Shown here: one piece after another, positions 53,672-62,132 of the stretch | Numbering within the stretch: the first letter of the stretch is position 1 | Layout of the letters: each line of letters begins with the position of its first letter | Assembly: GCF_000717715.1 (NCBI RefSeq) | Contig: NZ_JOAI01000012.1 | Span: 62,001 to 126,000, forward strand | DNA: 64,000 bases | Direction: 5' to 3' | Origin: Streptomyces sp. NRRL B-24484 | Lineage (GTDB): Bacteria; Actinomycetota; Actinomycetes; Streptomycetales; Streptomycetaceae | Notes under the pieces: model-generated | Told to the model about the DNA's origin: nothing | What the model saw: only the letters and a program-made list of their open reading frames with translations | Databases searched by the model: none | Position numbers and translations under genes: made by a program

Positions 53672-53694
53672 GTTTACACCGGGCTTTCGGGTGG
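53672..53694 (+). promoter_or_regulatory. Possible stress/developmental sigma-factor promoter of ssgB
   Basis: GTTT (53672-53675), a 13-nt spacer and GGGTGG (53689-53694) resemble the GTTT / GGGTAT pattern of SigB/SigH-type sigma factors. The literature on Streptomyces coelicolor places ssgB under SigH control. The -10 match is imperfect. Confidence 0.35.
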
Positions 53695-53756
53695 GATGGT
53701 CCGTTCGCCGACGTGCGATTCCCCGAGCGCACACTGAGCGAAAGGCCCTGGCGCTT

Positions 53757-54170
53757 ATGAACACCACGGTCAGCTGCGAGCTGCACCTGCGCCTCATCGT
53801 GTCCAGCGAGTCCTCCCTGCCCGTCCCCGCGGGCCTGCGCTACGACACCTCGGACCCCTATGCCGTGCACGCCACCTTCCACACCGGTGCCGACGAGACC
53901 GTCGAGTGGGTGTTCGCCCGTGATCTCCTCGCGGAGGGGCTGCACCGACCGACCGGGACCGGCGACGTGCGGGTGTGGCCCTCGCGCAGCCACGGTCAGG
54001 GGGTCGTCTGCATCGCCCTGAGCTCTCCGGAAGGAGAAGCCCTGCTGGAAGCCCCGGCACGAGCGCTCGAGTCGTTCCTCAAGCGCACCGACGCCGCCGT
54101 GCCGCCCGGCACCGAACACCGTCACTTCGACCTCGATCGGGAGCTGTCCCACATCCTCGCCGAAAGCTGA
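53757..54170 (+). CDS. ssgB: Sporulation septation protein SsgB
   Basis: A 137-residue SsgA-like protein that positions FtsZ at sporulation septa in aerial hyphae. The sequence (NTTVSCELHLRLIVSSESS, YDTSDPYAVHATFHTG, VFARDLLAEGLHRPTGTGDV, SRSHGQGVVCIALSSPEGE) is, as far as I recall, almost identical to S. coelicolor SsgB, which is the most conserved SALP. This is the best single marker that the host is a sporulating streptomycete. No clear Shine-Dalgarno lies before the ATG. Followed by a long hairpin terminator. Confidence 0.96.
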   Translation: MNTTVSCELHLRLIVSSESSLPVPAGLRYDTSDPYAVHATFHTGADETVEWVFARDLLAEGLHRPTGTGDVRVWPSRSHGQGVVCIALSSPEGEALLEAPARALESFLKRTDAAVPPGTEHRHFDLDRELSHILAES

Positions 54171-54307
54171 CCTCGCCGCGGCGGGCCCGCCTCGGCGCGG
54201 CCACGCCCACTGCGTCCGTCCTACTCGGGGGCACGGTCGCACCTGCCGCCACGCACCACCGGCGGTCTCGGGGTCACCGTCGGGCCGGCCCGGCCCGGCG
54301 GTGTGGC

Positions 54308-54359
54308 GCCCGGCAGAACGGCCGGCCATCCGCACGGGTGGCCGGCCGTCCTGCCGGGC
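54308..54359 (+). terminator. Terminator after ssgB
   Basis: A 21-bp stem with one mismatch (arms 54308-54328 and 54339-54359, starting GCCCGGCAG) around a 10-nt loop lies 138 nt after the ssgB stop. Confidence 0.75.
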
Positions 54360-54449
54360 GCTTTCCTTCGCTCGGGCGCCGCAGCCCGGTAGAGTCGCGG
54401 TTGACGACCGACGAGGGGCGGTGCGCCCCCGCCGCGCGAGGAGCCCCAC

Positions 54450-55025
54450 GTGCTGATCACCCATGACACCGAGTGCGCGCTGAGCATTCTGGTCGAGCTG
54501 CTCAACACCGCCCCGGAGGCGTGCGGCTCGGAACAGCTGCCCGACACCGCCGCGCTCGACGCGTTCGTGGTCAAGCAGGAGATCAGCGAGATCGACTCGC
54601 TGACCGCCACCGACCTGGCCTCGGTGCAGCTGCTGCGCGGCCGGCTGCGCGAGGTGTTCTCCGCCCGCTCCACCGAGGAGGCCGCGGAGCTGGTGAACGC
54701 CGTGGTCACGGCGGCCGGCACCACGCCCCGGCTGACCAACCACGACCACCACGACTGGCACATCCACTACTTCGCCCCGCACGCCGCGATCGGCGACCAC
54801 CTCGCGGCCGAGCTCGGCATGGCGCTCGCCTTCATCGTGATGGCCGGCGAGCGCGAGCGGCTGCGGCGCTGCGAGGCCCCGGACTGCGAGCGCGTCTTCG
54901 TCGACCTCTCCCGCAACCGGTCGCGCCGCTACTGCGACAGCCGCACCTGCGGCAACCGGCTGCACGTCGCCGCCTACCGCGCCCGCCAGCGCTCCGCCGA
55001 GGCCGAGGCGGTGGCCGCGGGCTGA
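54450..55025 (+). CDS. CGNR zinc-finger protein
   Basis: A 191-residue protein with an N-terminal all-helical ABATE-type stress-binding region and a C-terminal CGNR zinc finger: CEAPDCERVFVDLSRNRSRR near 149, then YCDSRTCGNRLHVAAYRAR. The four Cys of the finger are all present. A conserved His cluster (NHDHHDWHIHYF) lies near 105-117. Likely a DNA-binding regulator; target unknown. The GTG start has GAGGAG upstream. Follows ssgB on the same strand after its terminator. Confidence 0.9.
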   Translation: MLITHDTECALSILVELLNTAPEACGSEQLPDTAALDAFVVKQEISEIDSLTATDLASVQLLRGRLREVFSARSTEEAAELVNAVVTAAGTTPRLTNHDHHDWHIHYFAPHAAIGDHLAAELGMALAFIVMAGERERLRRCEAPDCERVFVDLSRNRSRRYCDSRTCGNRLHVAAYRARQRSAEAEAVAAG

Positions 55026-55089
55026 CCGGTCCGCCGCCCGGCGGCCCGCAGCGGCCGGGCGCACCCCGCACGGATGGAAGACTGGAGGC

Positions 55090-55587
55090 ATGACCGACGC
55101 CTCCCTCCCCCGCCTCGAATTCTGGTGCGACCTGCAGTGCCCCGACTGCCGCACCGCCCTGGACGACGTCCGGGCCCTGCGCGCCGACTACGGCGACGAG
55201 CTCCGGATCGAGCTGCGGCACTTCCCGCTGGAGAAGAACAAGCACGCGTACGCGGCCGCCCAGGCCGCCGAGGAGGCGTTCGCGCAGGGCGGGGGCTGGG
55301 CGTACGTCGAGGCGCTGCTGGAGCGGACCGAGGAGCTGGGCCGGGACGGCGAGAAGGTGCTGCAGGCCGTCGCCGCCGAGCTCGGGCTGGACGCCGAGGA
55401 GGTCGACACCGCGCTGATCGACGGGCGGCACACCCTGCTGGTCGACGCGGACCAGGCCGAGGGCCGGGCGATCGGGGTCAGCGGCACCCCGACCTACGTG
55501 ATCGCCGGGCAGCGGCTGGACGGCGGCAAGAGCCAGGCCGGGCTCCGCGCCCGGATCGTCGAGCTGATCGAGCAGAACCGGGGCTGA
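55090..55587 (+). CDS. DsbA-family thioredoxin-fold protein
   Basis: A 165-residue protein with the active-site CPDC (Cys17/Cys20) after LEFWCDLQ, a helical insert, and the cis-proline GVSGTPTYVI near 135, all typical of DsbA-like oxidoreductases. It has no signal peptide or membrane helix, so it acts in the cytosol. It may be a FrnE-like isomerase or a thiol-dependent reductase; the substrate is unknown. It begins 65 nt after the CGNR gene, possibly in the same transcript. Confidence 0.88.
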   Translation: MTDASLPRLEFWCDLQCPDCRTALDDVRALRADYGDELRIELRHFPLEKNKHAYAAAQAAEEAFAQGGGWAYVEALLERTEELGRDGEKVLQAVAAELGLDAEEVDTALIDGRHTLLVDADQAEGRAIGVSGTPTYVIAGQRLDGGKSQAGLRARIVELIEQNRG

Positions 55588-55622
55588 TCCCCGCACCCGG
55601 CGGGCCCGGGCGGCCGCCGTGC

Positions 55623-56465
55623 TCAGAGCAGCGGCTTGCCGAGGGTGCGCCGGGTCACCCGGTAGCCGAGCGAGGCGTACAGCGCGACGGCCACCGTGTT
55701 GCTGCTGAAGACGTTCAGCCCGAGGTCGTGGACACCCGCCGCGAGGCACTCGTGCTCGGCGGCCAGCATCAGGGCGCGGCCGAGGCCGCGGCCGCGGTGC
55801 TCCTCCCCGACCTCCACCACCATCACCCAGGCCAGCGGGCGGCCGTCCGGCGAGACCTCCTGGCGCAGGTGCAGCCAGAGGCTGCCGAGCACCCGGCCCT
55901 CGCCGTCGACGAGCCGGCGCAGCGCGACGCCCGGGGTGTCCGGGCCCTGCGGCAGGACCTGGCGGTGGTCGGCCTCCGACTTGGCCTCGGCCTGCTGCGC
56001 GGTGAGGCCCGAGGAGCGCAGGTCGTGCAGGTAGCCGGCTCTCGCGTCGGCCAGCCACTGCGGGTACTCCGCCGCACCGATCGGACGGACGGTCAGCCCG
56101 TCCGGCAGGGCCGGCGCCCGGCCGAGCCGCTTGGCCATGTTCTGCATCCGCTCGGTGTAGCCGAGCGCCCGGGCCAGGGCGAGGGCGCCCTCGGCCTCCG
56201 CGGGGACGGTGACGTCGGCCCGGCTGCAGCCCCAGCCCCGCAGGACCTCCTCGGCGGCGAGCACGCCGACCGTGCCGCGGCCCCGGCGGCGCCCCTCGGT
56301 GACCTCCAACTCGGCGATCTCGCCCCACCACTGGTCGCCGCGCGGCAGCGCGGTGGTACGCAGCCCGCCCACCGGACGGCCGTTGACGCAGATCCGCCAG
56401 CGGCGGCTGCGGCCACCGCCGGGCAGCAGCTCCTCGGCGCCCCCCGGGCGCAGCGTTGTGGTCAT
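55623..56465 (-). CDS. Tandem GNAT acetyltransferase
   Basis: A 280-residue protein with two GNAT folds. The N-terminal copy is degenerate (EIAELEVTEGRRRGRGTVGVL near 50). The C-terminal copy has a full acetyl-CoA site ([19 protein letters not shown] near 205) and NVFSSNTVAVALYASLGY near 250. Double-GNAT proteins of this kind include mycothiol synthase, but the required signature is not clear here. Convergent with the DsbA-like gene and downstream of pabC. Confidence 0.85.
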   Translation of the reverse strand: MTTTLRPGGAEELLPGGGRSRRWRICVNGRPVGGLRTTALPRGDQWWGEIAELEVTEGRRRGRGTVGVLAAEEVLRGWGCSRADVTVPAEAEGALALARALGYTERMQNMAKRLGRAPALPDGLTVRPIGAAEYPQWLADARAGYLHDLRSSGLTAQQAEAKSEADHRQVLPQGPDTPGVALRRLVDGEGRVLGSLWLHLRQEVSPDGRPLAWVMVVEVGEEHRGRGLGRALMLAAEHECLAAGVHDLGLNVFSSNTVAVALYASLGYRVTRRTLGKPLL

Positions 56466-56529
56466 ACCGGCTCCCCTGCCCCCGCGGCGGCCGGCCTACG
56501 CCTGTGCGGGCTCCGGTGCGGCGGCCGGA

Positions 56530-57345
56530 TCAGGGGTCGAGGTCGTCGCCGCTGCGCTCGGCGAACTGGGCCATCGCCTTGAGGGTGATCGGGCCGGGTG
56601 CGGGCAGTTCGCGGTCGTCGATCCGGTGCACGCCCTGGACGTCGCGGAGGGTGGAGGTCAGGAAGACCTCCTCGGCCTCGAACAGCGCCTCGAAGGGGAG
56701 GTCGGCCTCCTCCGCGCCGCTCCAGTCGACGACCAGCTGCCGGGTGATGCCGGCCAGGCAGCCGGAGGCGAGGCGCGGGGTGAGCAGCCGGCCGCCGAGG
56801 ACGACGAAGACGTTGGAGCCGGTGCCCTCGCAGAGCCGCCCCTCGGTGTTGGCGAAGAGCGCCTCGGAGGCGCCGGCCCGGTGGGCCGCGGCGAGCGCCA
56901 CCACGTTCTCCGCGTAGGAGGTGGTCTTGAGGCCCGCGACGGCGCTGTGCTCGTTGCGGCGCCACGGCACGGTGACCACGGCGGTGGTGTCCGGGCGCGG
57001 CTTCGCGGTACCGAGGGCGACGACCAGCGTGGGCGCGTCCTCGCCGCGCTCGGAGCCGAGCGGGGAGGTGCCGCCGGTGTAGGTGATCCGCATCCGGCCG
57101 AGCGGCATCGGGTTGGCGGCGAGCACGGCCTCGCAGGCCTCGCGGACGGCGTCGTGGTCCGGGTCGGCGAGGCCGAGGCCGCGGGCGGAGCGGGTGAGCC
57201 GGTCGAGGTGGCGGGTGAGCGCGAAGGCCCGGCCGTCGACCGCCTTGACCGTCTCGAAGACGCCGTCGCCGACGGTGAGGCCGTGGTCCAGGACGGAGAC
57301 GGCGGCGGTGCCGGCGTCCACGAGGTTGCCGTTGACCCAGATCAT
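56530..57345 (-). CDS. pabC: 4-amino-4-deoxychorismate lyase
   Basis: A 271-residue fold-type IV PLP enzyme that releases pyruvate from aminodeoxychorismate to give p-aminobenzoate for folate. LDHGLTVGDGVFETVK is the N-terminal signature. The Lys of GLKTTSYAENV near 138 is the Schiff-base residue, and EALFANTEGRLCEGTGSNVF near 160 is the conserved PLP-phosphate region. Directly after pabB, which supports this role over branched-chain or D-amino-acid aminotransferase. Confidence 0.93.
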   Translation of the reverse strand: MIWVNGNLVDAGTAAVSVLDHGLTVGDGVFETVKAVDGRAFALTRHLDRLTRSARGLGLADPDHDAVREACEAVLAANPMPLGRMRITYTGGTSPLGSERGEDAPTLVVALGTAKPRPDTTAVVTVPWRRNEHSAVAGLKTTSYAENVVALAAAHRAGASEALFANTEGRLCEGTGSNVFVVLGGRLLTPRLASGCLAGITRQLVVDWSGAEEADLPFEALFEAEEVFLTSTLRDVQGVHRIDDRELPAPGPITLKAMAQFAERSGDDLDP

Positions 57346-57367
57346 CGCGTGCTGCTCCCGGGGTTGT

Positions 57368-58423
57368 TCAGGGGGTGCTGGTGCCCGACGCTATCGCGAC
57401 CAGGCGGGCGGCCTTGAGCTCGGTCTCGTCCCACTCGCGGTCCGGGTCGGAGCCCCAGGTGATGCCGGCGCCGGTGCCGAACCGGAGGACGGGCCCGCCG
57501 GTCGTCCGGTCGATCCAGAAGGTGCGGATGCCGACGGCGAGTTCGGCCTTGCCGCGGTCGGCGTCCACCCAGCCGACGGCGCCGCAGTAGGGGCCGCGGG
57601 GGGCGGTCTCGAGGGCGTCGATGATCCGCAGGGCGCTGGACTTCGGCGCGCCGGTGACGGATCCGGGCGGGAAGGTGGCGGCGAGCAGCCCGGGCCAGCC
57701 GGCGCCGTCGCGCAGCCGGCCCTCGACGGTGGAGACCAGGTGGACGAGGCCGGGGTGCTTCTCGACCACGCAGAGGTCGGGGACGGTGACGGTGCCGGTC
57801 TCGCAGACCCGGCCGAGGTCGTTGCGGACCAGGTCGACGATCATCACGTTCTCGGCGTGGTCCTTCTCCAGCAGGTCCGCCTCGGTGCGGCCGGTGCCCT
57901 TGATCGGGCCGGAGGAGACGGTGCGGCCGGACCGGCGCAGGTAGAGCTCGGGCGAGGCGGTGGCGATCTCCACCCCGTGCTCGGGGAGGCGGATCGTTCC
58001 TGCGTACGGCGCGGGGTTTCCGCGGGCGAGCAGGCCGGTCAGCGCGTCGATGTCGGAGCGCTCCGGGTCGGGCAGCGGTGCGGAGAGCACCCGGCAGAGG
58101 TTGGCCTGGTAGACCTCGCCGGCCGCGATGTGCTCGCGGATGCGGCGCACGCCCGCGGTGTAGGCGTCCCGGTCGAGCGAGCTGTGCCAGTCCCCGGGGC
58201 GCGGGCCGAGCCAGCCGGCGGTGGCCGGCGGCGCCGGGTCGGGGCGGACCTCGTCGAAGCGGGCGCAGGTGAGGCGGCCCTCGAAGTCGTACGCGACCGC
58301 CCAGAAGCCGCCGCGGTCGAGGACCGCGGGGTCGCCGGAGACCTCGCGCAGCCCGGTGGCGAGACGGCCGCCGAAGCGGGCGATCGGCTGGTCGGGGCTG
58401 AGGGGGGCGGTGCGGCCGGACAC
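57368..58423 (-). CDS. pabB: Aminodeoxychorismate synthase component I
   Basis: A 351-residue chorismate-binding enzyme. Conserved segments are YQANLCRVLS near 120, ASPELYLRR near 173, SSGPIKGTGRTEAD near 187, MIVDLVRNDLGRVC near 210, HLVSTVEGRL and PPGSVTGAPKSSALRIID near 270, and GYxG-like YCGAVGWVD near 292. The SGPIKGT region with the Lys distinguishes ADC synthase from anthranilate synthase. No glutaminase subunit (pabA) is nearby. The GTG at 58423 has CAGGAG upstream. It ends 23 nt before pabC begins. Confidence 0.9.
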   Translation of the reverse strand: MSGRTAPLSPDQPIARFGGRLATGLREVSGDPAVLDRGGFWAVAYDFEGRLTCARFDEVRPDPAPPATAGWLGPRPGDWHSSLDRDAYTAGVRRIREHIAAGEVYQANLCRVLSAPLPDPERSDIDALTGLLARGNPAPYAGTIRLPEHGVEIATASPELYLRRSGRTVSSGPIKGTGRTEADLLEKDHAENVMIVDLVRNDLGRVCETGTVTVPDLCVVEKHPGLVHLVSTVEGRLRDGAGWPGLLAATFPPGSVTGAPKSSALRIIDALETAPRGPYCGAVGWVDADRGKAELAVGIRTFWIDRTTGGPVLRFGTGAGITWGSDPDREWDETELKAARLVAIASGTSTP

Positions 58424-58739
58424 GGTTCTCCTGCGCGGACTCGGGTGGTGCTCCGCGCGGGTGGGGCGCGGGGGCGGGGCCATTTCGGGGATTGCCCGGT
58501 GCCTGAAGTGTAGGTCGGCGGCCCGCCGGGACGGCCGGGGGCGGGCCCCGGGACCTGCGCCGCAGGCCTTGCCGGAGGCGGCCGGGGAGCCACCCGGACG
58601 GCTGACGGAGCACCACCTTCCGGCCACCCCCGCGCCACGCTGCGGGAACGGATTTTTAGCTGGCCCGGGAATCCGCTAGAGTTCAACACGTCGCCGGGAC
58701 GCGGAACCGAAGAAAAGCGGGGAAGCAGCCGGGAGACAG
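58424..58739. other. Intergenic region before the tRNA cluster
   Basis: 316 nt between pabB and the first tRNA. It contains a possible pabB -10 (TACACT, minus strand, 58508-58513) and the tRNA promoter listed separately. I see no open frame with credible codon use and no other structure. Confidence 0.6.
58653..58682 (+). promoter_or_regulatory. Promoter of the tRNA-Gly/Cys/Val/Val operon
   Basis: TAGAGT (58677-58682) is a strong streptomycete -10. A T-rich TTTTTA/TTTTAG lies 17-18 bp upstream as a weak -35. It is 58 nt before the first tRNA, in an otherwise GC-rich gap. Confidence 0.5.
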
Positions 58740-58812
58740 GCGGACGTGGCTCAGTTGGTAGAGCATCACCTTGCCAAGGTGAGGGTCGCGAGTTCGAATC
58801 TCGTCGTCCGCT
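58740..58812 (+). tRNA. tRNA-Gly (anticodon GCC)
   Basis: A 73-nt cloverleaf: acceptor GCGGACG/CGTCCGC with discriminator T, D arm GGCTCAGTTGGTAGAGC, anticodon loop TTGCCAA (GCC, reading GGC and GGT), T arm GAGTTCGAATCTC. First of a four-tRNA operon. Confidence 0.97.
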
Positions 58813-58851
58813 CGATGGAGAACAGGGTAAGATCGTTCTCCGAAGTTGCCT

Positions 58852-58922
58852 GGTGGAGTGGCCGAGAGGCGAGGCAACGGCCTGCAAAGCCGTGTACACG
58901 GGTTCAAATCCCGTCTCCACCT
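58852..58922 (+). tRNA. tRNA-Cys (anticodon GCA)
   Basis: A 71-nt cloverleaf: acceptor GGTGGAG/CTCCACC with discriminator T, anticodon loop CTGCAAA (GCA), T arm GGGTTCAAATCCC. The next three bases are CCA, so the 3' end appears to be encoded. Confidence 0.97.
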
Positions 58923-58957
58923 CCAAGAGGTGCCCCGGTTCGCCGGGAGCCCTCCCC

Positions 58958-59029
<72 letters not shown>

Positions 59030-59057
59030 CTCGATCCCCCCGGGGATCGGCATCCCA

Positions 59058-59129
<72 letters not shown>

Positions 59130-59137
59130 CCGAAGAT

Positions 59138-59170
59138 CGAAGGTCGTGGTCCAGTGGACCACGGCCTTCG
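59138..59170 (+). terminator. Terminator of the tRNA operon
   Basis: A 15-bp stem with one G-T wobble (arms CGAAGGTCGTGGTCC and GGACCACGGCCTTCG) and a 3-nt loop starts 9 nt after the last tRNA. Confidence 0.82.
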
Positions 59171-59368
59171 TCGTCGTTCGGTGGCGGCCGCCGGCACCCG
59201 GGGCCCGGCCGTGCACGGCACGGCGACGAGGAAAAGGCAGGTGCCGGGTGCGGACGTCCTCACCGACGTCGTGCACCCGGCCCCTGCTCTGCCGGGGGTG
59301 GCCACCGCTCGGCCCGTCCACGTGTCCTGCGGTGTCGTTCCCGGCCGGCGCGGACCCCTCCCCTGGGG

Positions 59369-59560
59369 TCAGCGCCCGATCAGATCGGCGACGGCTCGCG
59401 CCTGTGTCGCCAGTTGCTCCCAGCCGCCGAACAGCGCCAGCAGCAGCACCGCGCACGGCACGGCGATGGCCAGTGCCACCGCGGGGTGCCTGTCCCCGGT
59501 GGGCGACTGGCCGCCGAAGGGCCGGCGTCGACGCCCGGTGCCGGTGAACTGCGTGGCCAT
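59369..59560 (-). CDS. Small single-span membrane protein (63 aa)
   Basis: A 63-residue protein with a basic N-terminal arm (MATQFTGTGRRRRPFGG), a membrane segment near 28-45 (AVALAIAVPCAVLLLALF) and a short tail. The ATG is preceded by GCAGGAG at a usable distance. No family is recognised. It is divergent from the Ser/Thr kinase, 557 nt away, and could be a small regulator or an undetected conserved protein. The codon pattern is acceptable but the short length keeps confidence moderate. Confidence 0.55.
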   Translation of the reverse strand: MATQFTGTGRRRRPFGGQSPTGDRHPAVALAIAVPCAVLLLALFGGWEQLATQARAVADLIGR

Positions 59561-60117
59561 GATCGTCTGCTCCTGCTCGTCGCCGGGCGCGGCCGCTGGG
59601 CGGCCCGCACGGGGCGGTCGGGTGGTCCGTCGGATGGGTTGGACGGGTTGGACGGCGGGCCGGGACCTCGGGGGACGAGTAGCGGCCCGCCGTCGAGATC
59701 AACAGTAGGCGGCAGGGCCCCCACCGGACGTCATGCCCGCGCACGGTTCCACGGGCCTCCCGAAGGATGAGGCCGGGTTGTACCGCCTACTACCGGAGGG
59801 GGAGACGGAACCGATCGCATCCCCGAGGCAACCCTGAGGCCCCACCCCGAGGGGGCTCCCGGGGACGGTCGGGAGCCCGTCCTGCGGCACCGCCCCGCGG
59901 ACCGTCCGGGGTGCCGTTCGCGCACGAGGCGCAGGCACCGGAGAAGGGTGCTCCGGGTACCCGCGGAACGCCTTCCGACGGAGATCGGACAATCCGACCG
60001 CCCCTCGGGGTGTTGCGTGTCAGCACAGCACTGCGGCCAGTCCGTAAGCTGTCCCGGACAGGATCTGACGACGGCCCACTCGACGGGGCCTCACTCCACG
60101 GGCTGACGGGGACGAGT
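59561..60117. other. 557-nt region without a supported gene upstream of the kinase
   Basis: It holds two copies of GTTGGACGG-type sequence near 59637-59655, inverted copies of AGTAGGCGG (59704-59712 and 59783-59791), a GGGCTCCC/GGGAGCCC hairpin (59863-59888) and a TCGGA-CAA-TCCGA palindrome near 59985. No open frame has convincing coding character. Confidence 0.5.
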
Positions 60118-62037
60118 ATGGCGATGATGCGGCTGAGGCGTGAGGACCCCCGCATCGTCGGACCGTTCCGGCTGCACCGGCGACTCGGCGCCGGCGGCAT
60201 GGGCGTGGTCTACCTGGGCTCCGACCGCAAGGGGCAGCGGGTCGCCCTCAAGCTGATCCGCGACGAGCTGGCCGGGGACGTGGAGTTCCGCACCCGGTTC
60301 GCCCGCGAGGTGGCCGCCGCCTCCCGGATCCGCGGCGGCTGCACCGCCCGGGTGGTCGACTCCGACCTGAAGGCCGAGCGGCCGTGGCTCGCCACGGCGT
60401 ACGTGCCCGGGCCCTCGCTGTACAAGCGGGTGACGGACGAGGGGCCGCTGCCCTGGCCGGAGGCGGCCCGGGTCGGCGCCGCGCTCGCCGACGGGCTGGT
60501 GAAGGTGCACGAGGCCGGGGTCGTCCACCGCGACCTCAAGCCCTCCAACATCCTCCTGTCACCGCGCGGCCCGCGGATCATCGACTTCGGCATCGCCTGG
60601 TCGCGCGGCGCCTCCACGCTCACCCACGTCGGGACGGCGGTCGGCTCGCCCGGCTTCCTCGCGCCCGAGCAGGTCCGCGGGGCGGCGGTGACCCCGGCCA
60701 CCGACGTGTTCGCCTTCGGTGCGACGCTCGCCTTCGCGCTCACCGGGGAGTCGCCCTTCGGCTCCGGCGCCTCCTCCGAGGTGATGCTCTACCGCGTGGT
60801 GCACGAGGAGCCGGACCTCGCGGCGGTGCCGCCGGTGCTGGCGCCGCTGATCGGGGCCTGCCTGGCGAAGGAGCCGGGCGAACGGCCGGCCGCGGCGGCG
60901 CTGCACGAGCGGTTGACCGAACTCGCCGCGCGGGCCACCGTGCTGGGCGGGCGGGGCCGGACGGCCGCGCCCCAGGGTGCCGCCGGTCAGCAGCAGGCGC
61001 AGGCCTCCGCGCCGGGTCGGCCGCACGCCCCCGGTGCCGGGCAGGGTCCGGGCGCCGACACGGGACCGGGGCAGCAGACACCGCGTCCGGGCGCCGGTCC
61101 GCTGGCCGGGCACGGCCACACTCCGGGCCACGGGTCGGGCCAGGCCGGGCACGGCCGGACGGGCGGGCAGCGTCCCGTCGCCGGCGGGCGGGCCGTCCCC
61201 CCGGGCAGACCGCCCCGGCGGGCGCCGGGGCAGCTGCCGCACGCCGACGGCCAGGACACCCTGCGGGACCGGCACCGCACGCCCGTACGACCGCACACGC
61301 CCGCACCGGGCCGGCCGCGGGACCGCCAGCACACCCCCGTCCCGGGACGGCCCTCGGCGGACTCCCGGCGGCGGCTGCTGCGGCAGCGGCTGGTGGTCTT
61401 CGTCACGGTGACCCTCGGTGTGGCGCTGGCCATCGCGACCGCACAGGGCTGCGAGAACCGCAGCAACCAGGGACGCGGCCCGGCCGACCGCACCTCCCCC
61501 ACCGCCTCCGCACCGGCCCTCTCGCTGGACGGTGCGACGCCCGCGGCGTCCGGTGCCCCGGCCGCTGCGCCCGCGGCCGGCGGGGCGTCCGGGTTCGGCC
61601 CGGCGACCGGGCCGCTGCCCGCCGTGGACTGGGCCAACCGCGCGTACAGCGATCCCGCGGGCGGCCCGGAGATCCGGCTGCGCGACGGCCGGGCGGGCGG
61701 CGACGGCGCCCAGATCGCGCTCAGCACGGTGCTGCCGGCGCGGTACCGGGAGGCGCCCGCGGCCCTGGTGGTGCTGCGGCGGACGGAGGGGTCCGTCCCG
61801 GTCGACCTGGTCGAGCTGTTCTCGTTCAACGGCGGGACGCCGGTACTGGTCGCCTCCCGGGCCTCCGCCGCGGACCCGCAGGCCGCGGCGGCCTGGCGGC
61901 TGGAGAACGGGTCGCTGCTGCGCGAGGAGAAGGTCTCGCTGACCGGCGCGACCTCGTCCACCCGGTACACGGCGCGGGCCGACGGCGGGCTGGAGGAGGC
62001 CTGGCCGGGCGGCGGGGTGTCCGGCGGCAGCCGCTGA
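60118..62037 (+). CDS. Receptor-like serine/threonine protein kinase
   Basis: A 639-residue Hanks-type kinase. The cytoplasmic kinase domain (residues 16-270) has the Gly loop LGAGGMGVVYLG, Lys45 in VALK, catalytic HRDLKPSN (137-144), DFG (156-158) and the APE-like LAPEQ. A Pro/Gly/Gln/His-rich juxtamembrane linker fills about 275-420. One membrane helix (425-443, LVVFVTVTLGVALAIAT) is followed by Cys445 and a Ser/Ala/Pro linker. The 150-residue external domain (PLPAVDWANRAYSDPAGGPE onward) lacks PASTA repeats, so the signal it senses is unknown. ATG at 60118 follows GACGGGGACG. Single gene. Confidence 0.93.
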   Translation: MAMMRLRREDPRIVGPFRLHRRLGAGGMGVVYLGSDRKGQRVALKLIRDELAGDVEFRTRFAREVAAASRIRGGCTARVVDSDLKAERPWLATAYVPGPSLYKRVTDEGPLPWPEAARVGAALADGLVKVHEAGVVHRDLKPSNILLSPRGPRIIDFGIAWSRGASTLTHVGTAVGSPGFLAPEQVRGAAVTPATDVFAFGATLAFALTGESPFGSGASSEVMLYRVVHEEPDLAAVPPVLAPLIGACLAKEPGERPAAAALHERLTELAARATVLGGRGRTAAPQGAAGQQQAQASAPGRPHAPGAGQGPGADTGPGQQTPRPGAGPLAGHGHTPGHGSGQAGHGRTGGQRPVAGGRAVPPGRPPRRAPGQLPHADGQDTLRDRHRTPVRPHTPAPGRPRDRQHTPVPGRPSADSRRRLLRQRLVVFVTVTLGVALAIATAQGCENRSNQGRGPADRTSPTASAPALSLDGATPAASGAPAAAPAAGGASGFGPATGPLPAVDWANRAYSDPAGGPEIRLRDGRAGGDGAQIALSTVLPARYREAPAALVVLRRTEGSVPVDLVELFSFNGGTPVLVASRASAADPQAAAAWRLENGSLLREEKVSLTGATSSTRYTARADGGLEEAWPGGGVSGGSR

Positions 62038-62085
62038 CCGGCCGCGGCCGGACGGTGCGGGTCGTGCCCGTGGGTGTGGGTTGTA

Positions 62086-62120
62086 CCGGTGGGTGAGGGC
62101 GACTCCGGTGGGTGAGGGCG
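62086..62120. repeat. Direct repeat CCGGTGGGTGAGGGCG, two copies
   Basis: Two exact 16-bp copies at 62086-62101 and 62105-62120 lie between the convergent kinase and methyltransferase genes. Probably a slip duplication; no function is evident. Confidence 0.6.
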
Positions 62121-62132
62121 GCCCGGGGCCTG

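Noticed and set aside
57368..58423. Anthranilate synthase (trpE) instead of pabB
   Set aside because: The pabC neighbour and the SSGPIKGTGR segment favour aminodeoxychorismate synthase; no trp genes are near.
59767..60117. N-terminal extension of the Ser/Thr kinase from 59767
   Set aside because: The extra 117 residues are Arg/Pro-rich without homology. The ATG at 60118 gives the normal start shortly before the Gly loop and has a ribosome site.
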